From: Isoetes taiwanensis
Lineage: Eukaryota; Streptophyta; Lycopodiopsida; Isoetales; Isoetaceae
DNA: 64,000 bases
Assembly: GCA_021234155.1 (NCBI GenBank)
Contig: JAJEKV010000001.1
Location: 23,549,189-23,613,188, forward strand
Direction of reading: 5' to 3'
This document shows positions 60,347 through 64,000 of this stretch, piece after piece. The notes below the pieces were generated by a model, which was not told the DNA's origin, searched no databases, and saw only the letters and a program-made list of their open reading frames with translations. Made by a program: the position numbers and the translations under genes. Position 1 is the first letter of the stretch; each line of letters opens with the position of its first letter.

Positions 60347-62694
60347 ATACTGTGTTCATTGACCCTTCCTAAGTCTAGCATATCAGGACATCTTTCACTA
60401 ATGATCTTAAGGTTCTTACCTCGCCACTAGTATCATAATACCCAGTTGAAACCTTGCATTAGGTTTTTTATGACACATTTACCAACTCTTTGGACTAGAG
60501 TGGAAGCCCCGCTTCTATTTTAGTTCATGCTTAGTGCAACTAAGGACCTGATACTAGTCATGTGAATTCACTAACCAATGCGAATTCAATATTCTTGATC
60601 CTAGATCCAAGATTACCATGCTACAGAACATCCCCCTTCTTTATTATAAATATAGTGGTAATAACTATAGACACCCCCCCCCCCCTCCCCCCTCCCAATC
60701 ACATGGATCTAATTAGAAGCAAGCTTCTAACAACTATACCACCTTAACTCACACTCTAACGCTTGGATGATATACTTATAGGAGTTTTGATCAGTTCCTA
60801 AGCCCCGCTTATAAGAGTTTTGGCTACTCCCTTCACTCTGAATAATGGTGGTCGTAGTCAAACCTCACTAGAACCCAAGTGTCTTGCCTTGCAAGATTGA
60901 GCAATAAAACCCTTAAGTATATGCTCACACTCTTTCTATAGAGCCAAAAGTTCCAACAATCTTAATATTTGACTATAGCTAGCTTCCAAAGCCTAACACC
61001 CCTGTTACTGTATCATCAAGGTCTAAATTTGATTTGCAGCCCCAATCAACACATTGTCATAGAACACTTCTAGGTCTCTTACGTGCTCAATTTGTGGGTA
61101 TTTTGATGCTCATGCCGTATTGATTCCTAAAGATGACGATCACTTGATATAGGTCACTAGACTTTGTCATCCATAGTCTAAATGATCTTTTCAATAGGCA
61201 TCTTTGATCTTATAAAGACCATTGCCGCAACACGTTCTCCACGTCTAAACTCTCATTAGAGGTTCTTGTTGGGCATAGCCTTGCTTTTCCTTTTTGGCTT
61301 AGATCTTTCTCAAGTCTTTTCTTGACCTTGTGCAGTAGCACAACCCTTATGTTTGCTTGCAAGTGTCTTGCATCAAATGACTTACCTAAGTCAATTGCAT
61401 CTAAAATTGGTCGACCAATACTACAGCTTCTTGATCTTGTCAAAAGCTTCCCATTGTAGTTACTCCAACCAATATTTGAACTCTATATTCAAGAGTCTTA
61501 TGTGGGGCTTTAATTCCCCATAATCTAACCATACACTTTCAACCATAGCCAGCCAACCTCAGAAAAATTTTCAACCTCAAGACACTCTTAAAGGTGAAAT
61601 TATTCTTGTACAGCTCGTCCCTTACCAAAACGAGCTCTCGAAAGTGAATTATGTGCCACAAAGCCAACTTCCTTGACTTGCTAATACATAATCACTGCTT
61701 TGCCAATCTACATCTACCAAACGTAATGTATATCTTACTTTACAAATTATAGTATTACTATAATACCTATATAAGCCCAGCTTATACATTGCGACCCATT
61801 GTTTTACCCCAAGCCCCGTTTGAACATACTGGGTAATAAGATATATTCACAACTCCAAGTTGTATATAGATTTAGTTCCTTCGGGAATATAACTCAACTA
61901 ACATTCTTGTTTCCAAACAAGAGGTATTGAGATTCTCTAACCAAACTCAGCAATTCAGTAAAGCTTTATATTGAACCACACAATCCAATCTTATTGTAGC
62001 TCGCACTATTCAATGATTCTAAGCTTGGTATCCTCCTAGAGGTACCCTTTAAAATGAATTTAAATGAATCTATAATATTGCATGCCTCTATATGATCCTA
62101 TTCCTATTTGAAGCTGCATACTTCTTTGTTAATCCGAGTTGCATCCTCTTAAGCCTCGCTTAAGATAACTCTTGTCGGCTTTACTCAAATCGTCAACTTG
62201 CAGTTTTTTAAAGCACATGAAATGTTTTAGGTACTCTTCCCAAAAGAATCACTTAAAATATACAATAATTTGCTTTGCAAGTACTACCTCTTGCAGTTTC
62301 TACATGATAAGTCCTCAACCTTACCATATTGCCACTTGTCCTCTACTCTCTAGATATGTTAGTGAGCATATTCAACTATAGTACTTCAAACTATAGATTC
62401 TATAAATAGAGGTACATCCATGAAGGTTAGTTTCTTGACCCAACAACCCCAGATTGTATATTCAGTGAACTTATCTACAACCTTTAGTAGTTCTCAAAGG
62501 ATTTTTTACACCTCAATCACCTTTTCTGAACTGCCAACTTTCCTTGATTCAATCAAGATCCTACTTGGTATTCATAAGAAAGTTAGTCAAAGGCAGAAGG
62601 TCTTTAAAACCCCTTCAGAGTCTTGCTGCCCCAAATACTTGCAGCTCATGCCCATCTTCAATCCCATCCTCAACTCATTGCTTTGATTTCAATT

Positions 62695-63410
62695 CCGGGA
62701 CTGAAGCAGAGAGAACCATCTGATTCCATACATCTCTGGAAAGCTTACTGCACAAGCTTTCCAAGCACCAAAAATCCCCGAAACGGGCACCCAAGGAGGG
62801 AGCTATCTGGGGTTGAATCAACGCCAAAACCCTAGCCGATGAACAACGTGCACTGCTATGCCATTACTCCGAGAGTCCCTGACCCCTTCAGTGCAAGAGC
62901 CCCTGGCTCTATGAGCTGCCTCCAAAACCTACAATAAACATGGAAGAAAGAAAAAGAATGGAAGAATTGCTACATGTTCAACATTCCACAATTAACCTCG
63001 TTAATTGTCAATAGAGGAGAACGGATCTTGCTCTGATTAAACTTGCATTGATCCGGGACTGAAGCAGAGAGAACCATCTGATTCCATACATCTCTAAAAA
63101 GCTTACTGCAAACTTTCCAAGCATCAAAAATCCCCAAAACAGGCACCCAAGGAGGGAGCTATCTGGGATTGAATCAGCGCCAAAACCCTAGCCGATGAAA
63201 GACGTGCACTGCTACGCCATTACTTCTAGAGTCCCTGACCCCTTCAGTGCAAGAGCCCCTGGCTCTATGAGCTGCCTCCAAAACCTACAATAAACATGGA
63301 AGAAAGAAAAAGAATGGAAGAATTGCTACATGTTCAACATTCCACAATTAACCTCGTTAATTGCCAATAGAGGAGAACGGATCTTGCTCTGATACCAATG
63401 TTAAAACCCT
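62695..63410. repeat. Tandem duplication of the element leader, period 358 bp
   Basis: Unit 1 (62695-63052) and unit 2 (63053-about 63410) share CCGGGACTGAAGCAGAGAG, GAACCATCTGATTCCATACA and the CTTGCTCTGAT part of the PBS region, and are about 95% alike. The unit-1 copy of the PBS breaks after GCTCTGAT, so only the unit beside the LTR keeps a full primer site. Confidence 0.85.
63386..63397 (-). other. Primer-binding site, tRNA-iMet
   Basis: The minus strand reads TGGTATCAGAGC, the standard plant initiator-tRNA-Met primer site, one base inside the 5' LTR. It fixes the element's orientation. Confidence 0.85.
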
Positions 63411-63720
63411 CAAAAGAAGCCAAGTCTGGCTACCATGAACCCCTTGGGTTCCCCACTCCTTATCTCCCTTGGAATCCCCATGCCAAGTTCCAAGTCATTC
63501 TAGAACGATTCTACTTGGTGTCCCTTCCTTGAGATCTACCATCTCTTATATAGGGCACCGACTCTAGTGGCATGCCGCCATGCCTATGCATGCATGCATT
63601 TATGCAGCTTATTCCCTAAACCTATAATCCTTAGGTTTAATGGTCCTATATGACCTAGGGCCCCAACATATGTATGTAACATATTTTATATGACCTAGGG
63701 CCTAACATATGCATGTAATA
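63399..63720 (-). repeat. 5' LTR
   Basis: In + orientation it begins TGTTAAAACCC and ends GCATGTAATA. The end is a likely mutated TAACA. It pairs with the 3' LTR. Clear divergence between the two LTRs (many substitutions and indels) says the insertion is old. Confidence 0.75.
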
Positions 63721-63725
63721 AACAC
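63721..63725. repeat. Target-site duplication AACAC, right
   Basis: AACAC follows the 5' LTR and matches 59426-59430. Confidence 0.65.
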
Positions 63726-63814
63726 CTAGAAAATATCCTTGATTAACACCATTGCTATTTATCCCTGTGCAATGCAAGAGCAGGTGACACTTAAAGCTTG
63801 TGGTCATATTGAGG

Positions 63815-63865
63815 AAGAATAGAATAGAATAGATCTTTTAATGTCCACAAAGACCAAGAGGCATG
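63815..63865 (-). repeat. LINE 3' end with (ATTCT)n tail
   Basis: The minus strand reads CTCTTGGTCTTTGTGGACAT, TAAAAGATCTATTCTATTCT and ATTCTTCC. A short repeated-pentamer tail is typical of some plant LINE 3' ends. No coding part is present. Confidence 0.45.
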
Positions 63866-64000
63866 GGAACATCATAGGAAGCCATTATGCAAATTGAGCT
63901 GCAGTTGATGCTCGGAGAGAAGAACCACATGACATTGTAATAGTCTCTAGAATGGATGCCCGTCAAGCTATGAACGTAGGGAATGGATGCCCATTTGCAA
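63866..64000. other. No feature seen
   Basis: Short unique-looking sequence to the window end. Confidence 0.4.

Larger units (their letters stand above)
59431..63720 (-). mobile_element. Ty3/gypsy chromovirus remnant with both LTRs
   Basis: A 4.3-kb element read right to left. 5' LTR at 63399-63720, PBS at 63386-63397, duplicated leader at 62695-63410, internal remnants, chromodomain at 60107-60346, 3' LTR at 59431-59780. AACAC duplications sit on both sides. A full gypsy element is usually longer than 5 kb inside. Here gag, protease and most of reverse transcriptase are missing or unreadable. A tentative integrase-tail piece, FDARHLQANIRVVLLHKVKK, is at 61210-61443. The element is non-autonomous. 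Confidence 0.8.

Overview
The window looks like nuclear DNA of a land plant. The evidence is a class III peroxidase with the three classic introns, a U-box/ARM E3 ligase of the PUB type, GT-AG introns, TATA boxes, and a dense, nested load of plant-type LTR and non-LTR retrotransposons. There are no operons or Shine-Dalgarno sites. I cannot name the species. My guess that it is a seed-free plant rests only on the look of one LINE family and is weak.

Three complete multi-exon genes can be assembled by hand, all on the + strand. (1) 14293-18254 has four exons coding for 1126 aa and resembles the replication-initiation factor Treslin/TICRR (Sld3 family); a perfect E2F-type box lies about 115 bp upstream of its start. 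(2) 32248-33686 has four exons coding for 335 aa and is a secreted class III peroxidase. (3) 46842-50286 has three exons coding for 983 aa and is a U-box plus armadillo-repeat E3 ubiquitin ligase of the PUB43/44 type. A fourth probable gene, at 51360-51935, encodes a hydrophilic, Lys/Ser/His-rich LEA- or dehydrin-like protein. Exon-sized fragments of a YebC/TACO1-family gene (6930-7036) and of a SULTR4-like sulfate transporter STAS domain (41038-41241) are stranded among repeats.

Layout: 1-2.4 kb, nothing recognised. 2.4-9.5 kb, three copies of one LTR family with a variant tRNA-iMet primer site, a foldback element and the YebC exon. 11.8-13.1 kb, LTR-internal debris and a minus-strand LINE fragment. 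13.1-18.3 kb, a long perfect hairpin, the E2F box and the Treslin-like gene. 18.3-29.2 kb, mostly anonymous DNA with a Ty3/gypsy chromodomain fragment, a (TG)n(AG)n microsatellite, a 0.9-kb minisatellite and a minus-strand LINE fragment. 29.2-31.2 kb, a 5'-truncated LINE with a poly(A) tail and exact 15-bp target duplications. 32.2-33.7 kb, the peroxidase. 34.3-37.3 kb, a LINE with an inverted 5' part between 18-bp target duplications (twin priming). 41.0-45.5 kb, a sulfate-transporter remnant running into two LINE copies, the second broken by a foldback element and by a 1.7-kb insertion dominated by a polypyrimidine tract. 46.8-51.9 kb, the PUB and LEA-like genes. 52.8-57.8 kb, two head-to-tail units with the same terminal sequences but different lengths. 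59.4-63.7 kb, a minus-strand Ty3/gypsy chromovirus remnant with both LTRs, PBS, AACAC target duplications and a duplicated leader.

The genes do not form one pathway. The window reads as gene islands in transposon-rich DNA. No new multi-gene defence or metabolic system was found. The most notable points are the Treslin-like gene with its E2F box, the twin-primed LINE, the 60-bp-arm hairpin and the tandem terminal-repeat units at 52.8-57.8 kb.
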